Shown one piece after another: positions 7,019 through 15,002 of a stretch of DNA of 19,821 nt (within the stretch, counting starts at the first letter, position 1; each line of letters opens with the position of its first letter). The stretch lies in the NCBI GenBank assembly GCA_015654915.1, contig JAATFY010000060.1, forward strand, positions 1 to 19,821, read 5' to 3'. Position numbers and translations under genes: made by a program. The notes beneath the pieces were generated by a model. That model was not told where the DNA came from, did not search any database, and worked only from the letters and a program-made list of their open reading frames with translations. The stretch comes from Rhodospirillales bacterium. GTDB lineage: Bacteria; Pseudomonadota; Alphaproteobacteria; UBA9219.

Positions 7019-7985
7019 CTAACGGATTTCCTGTAACATTCCGTGTCGGTCGTATTCTATATGTGGGAGGAACGCTAAGCCCGTGGCCGCGAAGAAACTT
7101 CACAGCTGCATCAGCGAGTAATTCTTTCGATTTGATCAAGTCTTTACAAAATTGCCTCTTTTGTAGATTTGTAATTAGGGAAGAAGGAATACGCCAAACA
7201 ATTTCTTCAATTTTGGAATGAGGATAATCCATGATTCTTTGTAGCACAGCTTGCGCCGTCTCAAGATCGATATATGGTCGCGGATCACGTTTCGAAAGCC
7301 CTTCTGCTAAAGGGCCTGTGTTTAAAAATTTATCAATAGAAGAGTCTCTTAATTCGTCGTCATATCTTAATTGCGCATTCGCATGATCGTGTGCCGCTAG
7401 CCTCGGCCCATATCTACGCCAATCTTGCAGGGTAACCTGCATATTTGTTTCATAGTTATGTTGATTGACATCACCTATCCAGCCATGAAACATTAAAAGT
7501 GCGGTGTTTTGTTTGGCCGTTCGTTGAGCAATAGAGTCTGTTATTCTATCATATCTATCTAGCTGCCACATTTGTTGTCCCGCTTTGAAGCCGTAGGTAA
7601 GAGTAAAAATGTCCAACCTGTTTCCTCCGCGCAGGCAAAATGGTACTAAAGAAATATACCAGAGTTCCGAAATTTCCGCCTGTGGCGGTTGCCAGAGGCA
7701 GCCGGGGGCAATGGGAATTTTTAAGTCGAGCCCTAAATCTGCAGCGATCTTTTCTTTAGCCAAGCCTAACGTTGTCGTGGACGAAGTTGGTCTCTTCACG
7801 AAACAAATTTGATTGCGACGTGCAACGACTTTGCAGGTATTTAATTTTGGGATTCTCTTTATTCGTTCTGAAGAAGATGGATTCAGAATATGTGGTTGCC
7901 ATTCTGAGGTGTCGATAGCCATGCCTCGCCATGCAAGCGCTTGTTTCTCTATATACGGATCGAAGCCCCTAAAATTTTCTTCCAT
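6987..7985 (-). CDS. Putative HipA/PI-kinase-fold protein, no partner antitoxin seen
   Basis: A 332-residue protein that I read as a divergent HipA-like (HipA_2/PI3-4-kinase fold) phosphotransferase. Visible pieces in order: CFVKRP with a candidate ATP Lys (K64); LAKEKIAADLGLDLKIPIAP with a helix-C Glu (E78) followed by the LGL-P-AP run typical of the family; a catalytic-loop candidate GWIGDVNQHNY with D172-x-N-x-x-N177, matching the D-x-Q-x-x-N spacing in HipA; and HDH (D200) as metal-binding Asp. The end (IVWRIPSSL ... LLADAAVKFL) fits the family's helical tail. I choose ATG 7985, which has CAGGGT seven bases upstream, over ATG 8042, which has no ribosome binding site. The gene is clearly AT-richer than its flanks. 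No HipB-like helix-turn-helix gene is adjacent. Fold assignment is inference from motifs. Confidence 0.55.
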   Translation of the reverse strand: MEENFRGFDPYIEKQALAWRGMAIDTSEWQPHILNPSSSERIKRIPKLNTCKVVARRNQICFVKRPTSSTTTLGLAKEKIAADLGLDLKIPIAPGCLWQPPQAEISELWYISLVPFCLRGGNRLDIFTLTYGFKAGQQMWQLDRYDRITDSIAQRTAKQNTALLMFHGWIGDVNQHNYETNMQVTLQDWRRYGPRLAAHDHANAQLRYDDELRDSSIDKFLNTGPLAEGLSKRDPRPYIDLETAQAVLQRIMDYPHSKIEEIVWRIPSSLITNLQKRQFCKDLIKSKELLADAAVKFLRGHGLSVPPTYRIRPTRNVTGNPLVKIGRRLGLI

Positions 7986-8067
7986 TTCAATACCCTGAGA
8001 TAATAAGTTAATACTTTGAATATAGTTTTTTAGTATCAGCATTCAAACAAAAAGCAAACAAATATTT

Positions 8068-8096
8068 TTTACTTTCATTGCAGCAATCATGGTCAA
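8068..8096 (-). promoter_or_regulatory. Weak candidate promoter of the HipA-like gene
   Basis: On the minus strand TTGACC (8096-8091, five of six) is followed after 17 bases by AGTAAA (8073-8068), a poor -10 match. The 103-base gap between the smc stop and this gene also holds two GATTC (GANTC) sites at 8112-8116 and 8127-8131. I see no smc terminator hairpin with a T-run. Confidence 0.25.
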
Positions 8097-8145
8097 TAAG
8101 AGCGTATATTCGATTCAGCATGTTAAGATTCTAATCCCTGCTAAA

Positions 8146-11100
8146 TCACGCCGCCCTTACTTCCTCGAGCGCAGTCTCGGCTTTGGACGTTTCCGCGGGC
8201 GCTTCGCCGTCGCGGATCGCAACCGCACCGGCCAGATCGACCGAGACCAGTTGCGACACGCCTTTTTCGCCCATGGTGACGCCATAGAGGCGGTCCATCC
8301 GCGCCATGGTCAGGCGCTGATGGGTGATGATGAGAAAGCGCGTGCCGGTTTCCTTGGCGATGTCTTCCACCAATGAGCAGAAGCGACCGACATTGCTTTC
8401 GTCGAGCGCGGCTTCGGCTTCGTCGAGCACGCAGATCGGCGACGGGTTGGTCTGGAACACCGCGAACAAGAGTGCCAGCGCCGTAAGCGTCCGTTCGCCG
8501 CCGGACAGCAGCGACAGAATTTGCATTTTCTTGCCCGGAGGCGAGGCAAAGATTTCGAGCCCTGCGTTCAGCGGGTCTTCGTCGTCGATCAATTCCAGAT
8601 GCGCCTTGCCGCCGCCGAACAGGCGCTGGAATAAAACCTGAAAACGTTCGTTGACGAAGGTGAAAGCGTTCTGCAAACGCTCGCGCGCTTCCTTGTTTAG
8701 CTGCGAGATGCCTTGCCGGAGCTTGGCGATGGCGGCCACGAGATCGTCTTTTTCTTTCTGCAACTGGTCGATCTGGGTTTGCATGGTCTCGGATTCCGCT
8801 TCGGCGCGCAGGTTGACCGGCCCCATATTCTCGCGTTCGCGCAGGTAACGGCCCAGCGCCTGCTCAAGCTCGTAGGCGTTCGGCATGGTCTCGTCTTCAA
8901 ACGCGGCGATGCCGGCCAGTTCTTCCGGCGCGCAGCTTAGTTTTTCCGTCATGCGTTCGCGCAGGGTATTGAACTGCTCGCCTGCGGCCTGCACCGCGCC
9001 TTCGGCGCGTACGCGTTCTTCGCGGGCGTTGCTGAGCGTGGCTTCGTCCTGTTTCAATTGATGTTCGATAACGCCGAGGCGCTGCTCGGTTTCGATAAGA
9101 TTGTCGGCGGCAGTCTTGCGCTTGGCTTCGGCGGCTGAAAGCTCGGTCAGCAACTGCGCATGCGACGCGGCTAGTTCAACGGGGCGTTCGCGCAATTGCT
9201 CAAGCTGTCCTTCGATGCCGGTAATGCGTTCCGCCAAATCCTTGATCTGCTGCGCGGCGTTGCCGAGGCGCGATTGCCACGCTTCGATTTCCTGCGCCAC
9301 CGCTTCATGGCGCGACTTGCAGAGGTTCTGTTCGCGCGTCAGGCGGTCGCATTCGCTTTGATTTTGGGCCTGCTGGCTGCGCTGTTCGGCAAGGCGCGTA
9401 CGTTTCTCCGTCATTTCGGCGCGTTGCGCGTCGATGGCAGACAAAGCGCGGCGTTCGTCTTCGATAACCGAAGCGCGGCCCTGAATTTGTGCAAGGTCGG
9501 TATGGATTTGCCGCAGGCTGTCGTCCAGCGCCGCCAGCTTGGACGTAATCGCCGTGGATTCTTTTTCCTGCTGCGTATAAGTCTCGCGCGCGTCGTTAAG
9601 CGCGGCGAAAGCGGCTTGCAGGGCTTCACGCGCCTGTTTGTCTTCGGTCTGGCGTTGCGCAAAACCGTTGCCGGCTTCGCTCAATACCGTTTCCGCATTC
9701 TTGGCTTCGTTTTCGGCATCGGCGATTTCCTGCTGAAGCGCCGCGAGGCGGTTACGTTGCTGCAAACGCAAGGCGGTGGTTGTTTTCGCTTGCGGCGTGA
9801 CCGTGAAACCGTCCCAGCGCCATGCCCAGCCGTCGCGGCTGACGATGATCTGGCCGGGTTGCAGGTTTTCTACCGCGCGTTCGCCTGCGGCAGAGTCTTC
9901 AACCAACCCGATCTGCGACAGGCTGCGGGCCAGCGCGGCAGGGGCGTTGATATGCTGCGCGATGGGCGACGCGCCTTGCGGCAAAGCGGGGGCATGAGCC
10001 AAGGGCGGCATCGAACGCCAATACATGGCAGCGCCGCTGTCGAGAGCGGCGGTCAGCGCTTCGCCGAGCGCCACGGCCAGAGCGTTTTCAAGGCCCGGAG
10101 TGACGGTGACAATGTCGATAATCGGCTGAGCCTGATTTTCATGATGCTGCAGCAGGGCGGTAATGGCTTCGGCTTCAGCCTTCAGCTTGGTGGCTTTGGC
10201 TTGCGTCTGCTGGGCGCTGTCGCGGGCATGGGACTGCGTTTGCTCGGCTTGGCGATAAGCCGCTTCGGCGGTCTGGGCTTGCTGCTGGCGCTTCGCCAGT
10301 TCTTTTTCCGAGGCATCGACCAAGGCGGAGGCAAAAGACAGATCAGGGCGTGCCGAAACTTCGGCGGCCAAGGCAACGCGCTGGCCGTCAAGCTGTTCGC
10401 GGCGGGCGGTCAGGGCGCTTTGACGTGCCGTCAGGGCTTCGACTTCCTGTTCCAGCGACCCCTTACGCGCTTCGGCGGCGGCGACCGATTGCGTCAGTTG
10501 CGTCAGGGCTGCATCGAGCGCCTCGACTTCATTTGTGATGGACGACAGTGCCGCTGTGGCTTTCGGCATCTGCGCGGCAATGTCGGCGCTGGTTGTGGCC
10601 AGTTGTTTTTGTTCGTCCTGCAACTTGGCGATAGAGGCTTCGCCGTCGGCGCGGCGTTCCTGTTCACGCTGCTGGTCGCTACGTGCCTGCGTCAGGCGCT
10701 GGTCATATGCGGCGACTTCGTCGGCGATGCGTTTGCTCTCCGCTTCGATCTGTTCGCGCGCAAGCGTCAGTTTCTGCACGATCGCGGCAGCAGCGGCTTC
10801 GGTCTGGCGCAAGCCGGGCAATTCGGTGGCGACTTCGGCGCGGGCAGTGCTGCCCTTGGTGACGATAGCCATCAATTCATGGACGCGCTGCTCGGCGGCC
10901 TGCAATGCCTGTTTCATCGCCTCGGCATTCTGTTCCGCCTCAATCCAGCGCAGATGCAGAAGCGCGGCTTCGGTGCGGCGGATATGATCGGCCAGATTGC
11001 GGTAACGCGAGGCTTGCCTTACCTGCTGTTTCAGGCTGCGCAGTTGCGCATCATAGGCCTTCAGCACATCGTCGACGCGGGTCAGGTTCTGCTCGGCGCC

Positions 11101-11655
11101 CTTCAGTTTCAATTCAGCTTCGTGGCGGCGGGCCTGCAATCCGGCGGTGCCGGAAGCTTCTTCCAGAATCTGGCGGCGGTCCTGCGGCTTGGCGCGGATC
11201 AGGGCGTCGATCTGGCCTTGTCCGACCAGATTGGTCGAATGGGCGCCGGTCGCCTGATCGGAGAATAGCAGTTGCACGTCGCGCTGGCGCACGGGGCGGC
11301 CATTAATGCGGTAGTCGGAACCTTCGCCGCGTTCGATCTGGCGCGAGACCTGCAATTTGTCTTCGTTGTTGAATTCGGCGGTGGCGCTGCGGTTGCTGTT
11401 GTCGAGTTCCAGCCAGACTTCGGCCAGATTGCGCGACGGGCGCGTGGTGGTGCCGGCAAAAATAACATCGTCCATTTCGCCGCCGCGCATGCGCTTCGGC
11501 GAATTTTCACCCATTACCCAGCGCAGGGCTTCGACCAGATTGGACTTGCCGCAGCCGTTGGGACCGACGACGCCGGTCAGGCCCGGTGGAATCTCGAGGT
11601 CGGTCGGTTCGACGAAGGATTTAAAACCCCGAAGATGTAAACGCGTAAATTGCAC
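8146..11655 (-). CDS. smc: Chromosome partition/condensin ATPase SMC
   Basis: A full-length SMC of 1169 residues, the ATPase core of the SMC-ScpAB condensin that organises and segregates the chromosome. The N-terminal head begins MQFTRLHLRGFKSF and has Walker A GPNGCGKS at residues 31-38. Two Ala/Gln/Glu-rich coiled-coil arms flank a globular hinge at about residues 515-620 (VTPGLENALAVALGEAL is its start). The C-terminal head carries the ABC signature LLSGGERTLTALALLFA near residue 1050 and Walker B ICVLDEAEAALDE near 1075. The start is GTG at 11655 with AGAGG at 11661-11665, five bases upstream. It starts 20 bases after dsbA, so the two are very likely one transcript. The dsbA-smc pairing near mutY is familiar in Alphaproteobacteria. 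No defect is visible. Confidence 0.97.
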   Translation of the reverse strand: MQFTRLHLRGFKSFVEPTDLEIPPGLTGVVGPNGCGKSNLVEALRWVMGENSPKRMRGGEMDDVIFAGTTTRPSRNLAEVWLELDNSNRSATAEFNNEDKLQVSRQIERGEGSDYRINGRPVRQRDVQLLFSDQATGAHSTNLVGQGQIDALIRAKPQDRRQILEEASGTAGLQARRHEAELKLKGAEQNLTRVDDVLKAYDAQLRSLKQQVRQASRYRNLADHIRRTEAALLHLRWIEAEQNAEAMKQALQAAEQRVHELMAIVTKGSTARAEVATELPGLRQTEAAAAAIVQKLTLAREQIEAESKRIADEVAAYDQRLTQARSDQQREQERRADGEASIAKLQDEQKQLATTSADIAAQMPKATAALSSITNEVEALDAALTQLTQSVAAAEARKGSLEQEVEALTARQSALTARREQLDGQRVALAAEVSARPDLSFASALVDASEKELAKRQQQAQTAEAAYRQAEQTQSHARDSAQQTQAKATKLKAEAEAITALLQHHENQAQPIIDIVTVTPGLENALAVALGEALTAALDSGAAMYWRSMPPLAHAPALPQGASPIAQHINAPAALARSLSQIGLVEDSAAGERAVENLQPGQIIVSRDGWAWRWDGFTVTPQAKTTTALRLQQRNRLAALQQEIADAENEAKNAETVLSEAGNGFAQRQTEDKQAREALQAAFAALNDARETYTQQEKESTAITSKLAALDDSLRQIHTDLAQIQGRASVIEDERRALSAIDAQRAEMTEKRTRLAEQRSQQAQNQSECDRLTREQNLCKSRHEAVAQEIEAWQSRLGNAAQQIKDLAERITGIEGQLEQLRERPVELAASHAQLLTELSAAEAKRKTAADNLIETEQRLGVIEHQLKQDEATLSNAREERVRAEGAVQAAGEQFNTLRERMTEKLSCAPEELAGIAAFEDETMPNAYELEQALGRYLRERENMGPVNLRAEAESETMQTQIDQLQKEKDDLVAAIAKLRQGISQLNKEARERLQNAFTFVNERFQVLFQRLFGGGKAHLELIDDEDPLNAGLEIFASPPGKKMQILSLLSGGERTLTALALLFAVFQTNPSPICVLDEAEAALDESNVGRFCSLVEDIAKETGTRFLIITHQRLTMARMDRLYGVTMGEKGVSQLVSVDLAGAVAIRDGEAPAETSKAETALEEVRAA

Positions 11656-11675
11656 CTGTGCCTCTATCCGTTAAA

Positions 11676-12281
11676 CTATTTCTTGACCGCCAGCAGGCGG
11701 TCGAACGTCTTGGAAAATTCGTCGGCGGACTGCGCGCCCTTTATCGTCTGGCTGCCGTTGATCACGAAAGTCGGCGTGGCTTCGATGCCGAGTTTCTCGG
11801 TCGCATTCGTGCGTTCGGCGACAATGGCATCCTGTAATTTCGTGTTTTGCAAACAGGCCTTGGCTTTATCCTCGCTCAGGCCGCCCAGCTTCGCATATTG
11901 GGTGATGATTTTTTCAGAGTCTTTGCTCAGCGCCCAATCCATCTGGTTCTTATAGAGTATTTTGATGAAGGGATAATATTCATCTTCCGGCATGCAGCGG
12001 GCCAGAACCGCCGCCCTCAGGGCGGTGCCATCCAGCGGGAAATCGCGCAGGATGAAACGCACCTTGCCGGTCTCGACATAACGTTTTTCCAGATCGGGCA
12101 ACGCGTTGTTGTAAAATTCCGCGCAATGGGAGCAGGTGAGGGATACATATTCCTCGACGGTAATGGGGGCATCCGCTTTACCGAGAATGCGCTCCGGTAC
12201 GATGGAATCGGCGGCATGGGCGAACCCGGCTGCAATAACCAGCAGCGCCAGCAAACTTAGGACCCCAAAAACCTTCGTCAT
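11676..12281 (-). CDS. dsbA: DsbA-family periplasmic thiol:disulfide oxidoreductase
   Basis: A 201-residue exported thioredoxin-fold protein. The N-terminus MTKVFGVLSLLALLVIAAGF followed by AHA is a signal peptide, with cleavage expected after residue 23. The active site is CSHC (C50-C53) in EEYVSLTCSHCAEFY, and the cis-Pro loop is ATPTF. It probably oxidises or shuttles disulfides in periplasmic proteins; it is the COG1651/BdbD-like type common in Alphaproteobacteria rather than a close E. coli DsbA copy (CPHC). I use ATG 12281. An in-frame GTG at 12299 would put six charged or polar residues before the signal and has no better ribosome binding site. A good promoter lies just upstream (12316-12345), and smc follows after 20 bases. 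Confidence 0.92.
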   Translation of the reverse strand: MTKVFGVLSLLALLVIAAGFAHAADSIVPERILGKADAPITVEEYVSLTCSHCAEFYNNALPDLEKRYVETGKVRFILRDFPLDGTALRAAVLARCMPEDEYYPFIKILYKNQMDWALSKDSEKIITQYAKLGGLSEDKAKACLQNTKLQDAIVAERTNATEKLGIEATPTFVINGSQTIKGAQSADEFSKTFDRLLAVKK

Positions 12282-12315
12282 TTCGACCGTTTCCCGCACG
12301 AATCAATGTGTTAGA

Positions 12316-12345
12316 AGTATATGTGAAATCGGGGCACGAACTCAA
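12316..12345 (-). promoter_or_regulatory. Candidate sigma-70 promoter of dsbA-smc
   Basis: On the minus strand TTGAGT (12345-12340, four of six) and TATACT (12321-12316, five of six) are 18 bases apart. Transcription would start near 12309, about 28 bases before the dsbA ATG. A GAATC (GANTC) methylation site at 12300-12304 falls in the first bases of the leader. Confidence 0.5.
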
Positions 12346-12380
12346 GTTGCTTCCTTTACTCCGGCATCGTTACCGATATC

Positions 12381-12388
12381 ATGGTTAA
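12381..12388 (-). promoter_or_regulatory. Candidate CtrA half-site (TTAACCAT), second copy
   Basis: The same 8-mer as at 3636-3643, again on the minus strand. It lies in the divergent region between dsbA (93 bases to the -10 ... start side) and the 84-residue membrane protein (44 bases upstream of its ATG). There is no second TTAA half at the 7-base spacing. A small hairpin (CGGAG/CTCCG, 12392-12406) lies just downstream. Confidence 0.3.
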
Positions 12389-12432
12389 GATCGGAGAATT
12401 GCTCCGGTAAACAAAAGCTTGGGAGATACGGT

Positions 12433-12687
12433 ATGGACTGGGTCAGGTTGGAGTTGAATGCGGCGGCCGATTTTCTCCGCCACCTTTTCACTTATATTTT
12501 CCCCGAATACCCGACAATCGGAGTCATTGTCGGCGCGTTGTCGGCTCTGACCTTCTTTTACTACCTGTTCAAAAGCGGTCCCATTATGGCCCTAAAAATG
12601 GGCGGCAGCGGCTTTATCGGCGCTGTGCTCGTCCTGTTCATCATTCACCATCTGGCTCTGCTTTTCGGGTTGAACTACCGGTTTTAA
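12433..12687 (+). CDS. Small two-TM membrane protein of unknown function
   Basis: An 84-residue protein starting at ATG 12433 with GGGAGA at 12421-12426, a good ribosome binding site. The longer open frame upstream is non-coding because it runs antisense through the dsbA signal region. An amphipathic N-terminus (residues 1-23) precedes two hydrophobic helices, about 27-46 and 57-79, joined by a short basic loop containing KSGP and ALKMGG. I do not recognise the family. Its last 47 bases overlap the 3' end of the convergent dciA gene. It sits on the opposite strand between dciA and dsbA, where the more usual alphaproteobacterial arrangement has those two running together. Confidence 0.7.
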   Translation: MDWVRLELNAAADFLRHLFTYIFPEYPTIGVIVGALSALTFFYYLFKSGPIMALKMGGSGFIGAVLVLFIIHHLALLFGLNYRF

Positions 12688-13135
12688 GAACCGCTTCGCC
12701 GAAACCTTCAAGCGCCGAGCGTAACTCCTCGTCATCAATAGCTTTTGCGTTTTCCTTTATTCCTGCCAGAGCTTCGGGATCCGCTTTGGTTTCGGGCGCG
12801 GCGGCTTCCGGCGGCGGCCCATAAACCGGCTCGAAAGCGATTTTGGCGATGGCGTCATAACCGAAATAGCTGTTGATGCGTTGGCGGATCTGATCGGTTT
12901 TAAAGGTAAATTCCATGGCCAGCCCCTTGGGCAGTCGGATATAGAGGGTGCCGCCGCAGCGCCGCGCTTCGTTGGGCTGGTGCGGAAAAGTGATTTTGAC
13001 AGGCGTGGTAACGCGCGCATATTCCATACCGAGGATTTCCTGCCAATGATCGAGCAGGGTGGCATAGAGCGACCAGTCTTTCCCGACCGTCTGGCGGGCG
13101 ATTCGATCAACGGCATTGGCAATGGTGCGCGGCAT
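12641..13135 (-). CDS. dciA: DciA-family (DUF721) replicative helicase-associated protein
   Basis: A 164-residue protein beginning MPRTIANAVDRIARQTVGKD. The first 100 residues fit DUF721/DciA, the ancestral factor that interacts with the replicative helicase DnaB at initiation: WSLYATLLDHWQEILG, then GTLYIRLPKGLAMEFTFKTD with the -QIRQRIN- helix. The remaining 60 are Pro/Ala/Glu-rich and look disordered. The open frame extends to 13273, but that part is antisense to mutY and has no family match. ATG 13135 or ATG 13141 (two residues longer) are the likely starts; both lie on CATG palindromes that also give mutY its starts. Neither has a strong ribosome binding site. The position beside mutY and upstream of dsbA-smc supports the assignment. 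Confidence 0.8.
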   Translation of the reverse strand: MPRTIANAVDRIARQTVGKDWSLYATLLDHWQEILGMEYARVTTPVKITFPHQPNEARRCGGTLYIRLPKGLAMEFTFKTDQIRQRINSYFGYDAIAKIAFEPVYGPPPEAAAPETKADPEALAGIKENAKAIDDEELRSALEGFGEAVLKTGSSTRKAEPDGE

Positions 13136-14225
13136 GAACATGAAACGAAGTCTGTCCCCGCCTCGGGCAAAAGTCAAAGCGCCTGCGCAGCCGCAACCGG
13201 TGCGGCTTCTGGCCTGGTACGGCCAGCATCGCCGCATCATGCCGTGGCGGGCTTTGCACGGCATGGCACCCAACCCTTATCATGTCTGGCTGTCCGAGAT
13301 CATGCTGCAGCAGACGACCGTCGCAGTGGTCGCTCCCTATTTCCAGAAATTCATTAAACGCTGGCCGACCATTCAACATCTGGCGAAAGCGCCGCTCGAG
13401 CAGGTGATGCAGATGTGGGCGGGCCTCGGTTATTACCGTCGCGCCCACCTGCTGCACGACTGCGCGCGAAAAATTTGCGCGGACCATGGCGGGCAATTTC
13501 CGGAAACCGAAAGCGAATTGCTGGAACTTCCCGGCTTCGGGCCTTATACGGCGGCGGCGGACGGCGCGATTGCCTTTAACCTGCGCACTAACGTCGTCGA
13601 CGGCAATGTCGAGCGCGTGATGGCGCGGATATTTGCCATTCGCACAGCGTTGCCGCGAGCCAAAGCCAAACTGCGCGCAATGGCGGCGACGCTTTTGCCC
13701 TCGTCACGCTATGGCGATTACGCGCAGGCGCTTATGGATCTCGGCGCCACCATTTGCACGCCGCGCAATCCGAAATGCGGCTTGTGTCCATGGAATAAAG
13801 CCTGTCAGGCGCGAGCATTGGGCATCGAAGACAAACTGCCGCGCCGGATCAAGGCGCAGGCAAAGCCGGTGCGCCGCGCCGTTGCTTTCGTGCTGATCAA
13901 CAAAAAGAACGAAATTCTCCTGCGCCAGCGGTCCAAAGGCGGTTTGCTCGGTGGCATGATGGAAGTGCCGAGCAGCGCGTGGCGCGAGGGCGAAATGCCA
14001 ACCCTGCGGCAGGCGCAGAAAGAAGCTCCTGCCAAACTCAAATGGAAACTGTTATCCGGCAAAGTGAAGCATGTTTTTTCGCATTTCGAGCTTGAGCTTG
14101 GCGTCGCGGTGGGCGCGGCCACCCGCGCCACTGCGGGCAAATGGGTATCGCTTGATGATCTGGATGGCGAAGCTTTACCAAGCGTTATGCGCAAAATTAT
14201 ACGATACGCTATTGAGGCTCTATAA
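13134..14225 (+). CDS. mutY: Adenine DNA glycosylase MutY
   Basis: Removes adenine mispaired with 8-oxoguanine in base-excision repair. About 363 residues with everything expected: VWLSEIMLQQT with catalytic Glu (E55), the helix-hairpin-helix ELPGFGPYTAAA, catalytic Asp in VVDGNVERVMAR (D156), the 4Fe-4S cluster Cys spacing C-x6-C-x2-C-x5-C (C208, C215, C218, C224), and a C-terminal NUDIX-like recognition domain with KHVFSHFELEL. The start is uncertain: TTG 13116, ATG 13122, ATG 13134 and ATG 13140 are in frame and none has a convincing ribosome binding site. I favour 13134 or 13140 because the conserved part starts at about PVRLLAWYG (13197). The gene is divergent from dciA with essentially no intergenic space, so its promoter must lie within dciA coding sequence. 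Confidence 0.95.
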   Translation: MNMKRSLSPPRAKVKAPAQPQPVRLLAWYGQHRRIMPWRALHGMAPNPYHVWLSEIMLQQTTVAVVAPYFQKFIKRWPTIQHLAKAPLEQVMQMWAGLGYYRRAHLLHDCARKICADHGGQFPETESELLELPGFGPYTAAADGAIAFNLRTNVVDGNVERVMARIFAIRTALPRAKAKLRAMAATLLPSSRYGDYAQALMDLGATICTPRNPKCGLCPWNKACQARALGIEDKLPRRIKAQAKPVRRAVAFVLINKKNEILLRQRSKGGLLGGMMEVPSSAWREGEMPTLRQAQKEAPAKLKWKLLSGKVKHVFSHFELELGVAVGAATRATAGKWVSLDDLDGEALPSVMRKIIRYAIEAL

Positions 14226-14226
14226 T
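14221..14226 (+). promoter_or_regulatory. Candidate -10 box (TATAAT) for the secreted-protein gene
   Basis: A perfect TATAAT overlaps the mutY stop codon (TAA 14223-14225), 32 bases before the GTG start at 14259. No acceptable -35 is seen at 16-18 bases, so this is weak. A GATTC (GANTC) site at 14241-14245 would be in the leader. Confidence 0.3.
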
Positions 14227-14258
14227 AGCCCCGCCTCAATGATTCTGGATTACGGATC

Positions 14259-15002
14259 GTGATTAAACGTATCGGCCTGATCTTTCTCACCCTGTTTCTG
14301 GCGGCACCAGCGCATGCCGAAGATTACATCGTGCCGACCTGGGCCGATCTGGTCCGGACGCTGGTCCGTTTCGATGCCCTGAGCTTGAGCGACGACAAGC
14401 TTGTCGATGAATACGCCATGATCGCCGAGTGCGATCTCTATAAAACTTTTTATCGCGACGATTTCAAATGGAACAAGGTGCGTGGGGCGATCCGCGATTC
14501 GATACGGATGCATATTGCCACCTTTCCCGTCAGTTACCGTTACGAAACCCGCATACAGCTGGATCATTACGATTTTCATGACAAGATTTACCGGTTCACG
14601 CCCGAAACCACGATCCATAACGTTAATACGTTCGTACTTTATCGCGTCGAGGGACCGGCGTGTGACAATGCCTATGTCAAATATATTCCCTCGCATTTCC
14701 GCGGCGTGTTGGACTCGCCGCTCTACTTTGAAGGGCTGCCTCTGGCGCAGAAAGATGCCGAGGCGCTTTTGCAGCAGATGAAAGACGATAAAAACGAAAA
14801 CCGCGTCGTCTCGGCGTGGTTCAATTTGCGCGTTATTTATGTCGAGCCTTTGCGGCAGGGACAACTGAGCGGTGAGGAGCGGAGATACTCTCAGTCGAAC
14901 AGCCTCGACCCCACCATGGTTCGGCTGGACGTGCATCTGGATTCAATCGATTTTTACGAAGACGAGGCGATGACGAAGCTGATCTACCACTACCAGCCTT
15001 AA
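14259..15002 (+). CDS. Secreted protein of unknown function (possibly DUF4852)
   Basis: A 247-residue protein starting at GTG 14259, 33 bases after mutY. Residues 1-20 (MIKRIGLIFLTLFLAAPAHA) are a clear signal peptide with AHA before the cleavage site. The mature part is acidic and aromatic-rich, mixed alpha/beta in appearance, with the distinctive run VDEYAMIAECDLYKTFYRDD followed by FKWNKVR and, later, repeated hydrophobic/Tyr/Asp stretches (YETRIQLDHYDFHDKIYRF). From memory this resembles DUF4852, but I cannot verify that. Two cysteines (in AECD and GPACD) could form a disulfide, fitting a periplasmic location. There is no lipobox, catalytic motif or further membrane helix. Its TAA stop interlocks with that of ccrM through a shared TTAA. 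Confidence 0.8.
   Translation: MIKRIGLIFLTLFLAAPAHAEDYIVPTWADLVRTLVRFDALSLSDDKLVDEYAMIAECDLYKTFYRDDFKWNKVRGAIRDSIRMHIATFPVSYRYETRIQLDHYDFHDKIYRFTPETTIHNVNTFVLYRVEGPACDNAYVKYIPSHFRGVLDSPLYFEGLPLAQKDAEALLQQMKDDKNENRVVSAWFNLRVIYVEPLRQGQLSGEERRYSQSNSLDPTMVRLDVHLDSIDFYEDEAMTKLIYHYQP

Noticed and set aside
7986..8042. Upstream ATG at 8042 for the HipA-like gene
   Set aside because: No ribosome binding site, and the added 19 residues look unrelated to the fold; ATG 7985 has CAGGG at good spacing.
8112..8131. Two GATTC sites 15 bases apart downstream of smc as a regulatory pair
   Set aside because: They lie between two genes' far ends rather than in a credible leader. Overall GANTC count in intergenic DNA here is only slightly above expectation.
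9196..11268. 690-codon open frame antisense to smc
   Set aside because: The sense strand has a full SMC with Walker A, hinge and Walker B. The antisense product is low-complexity Gly/Leu/Phe/Arg without motifs.
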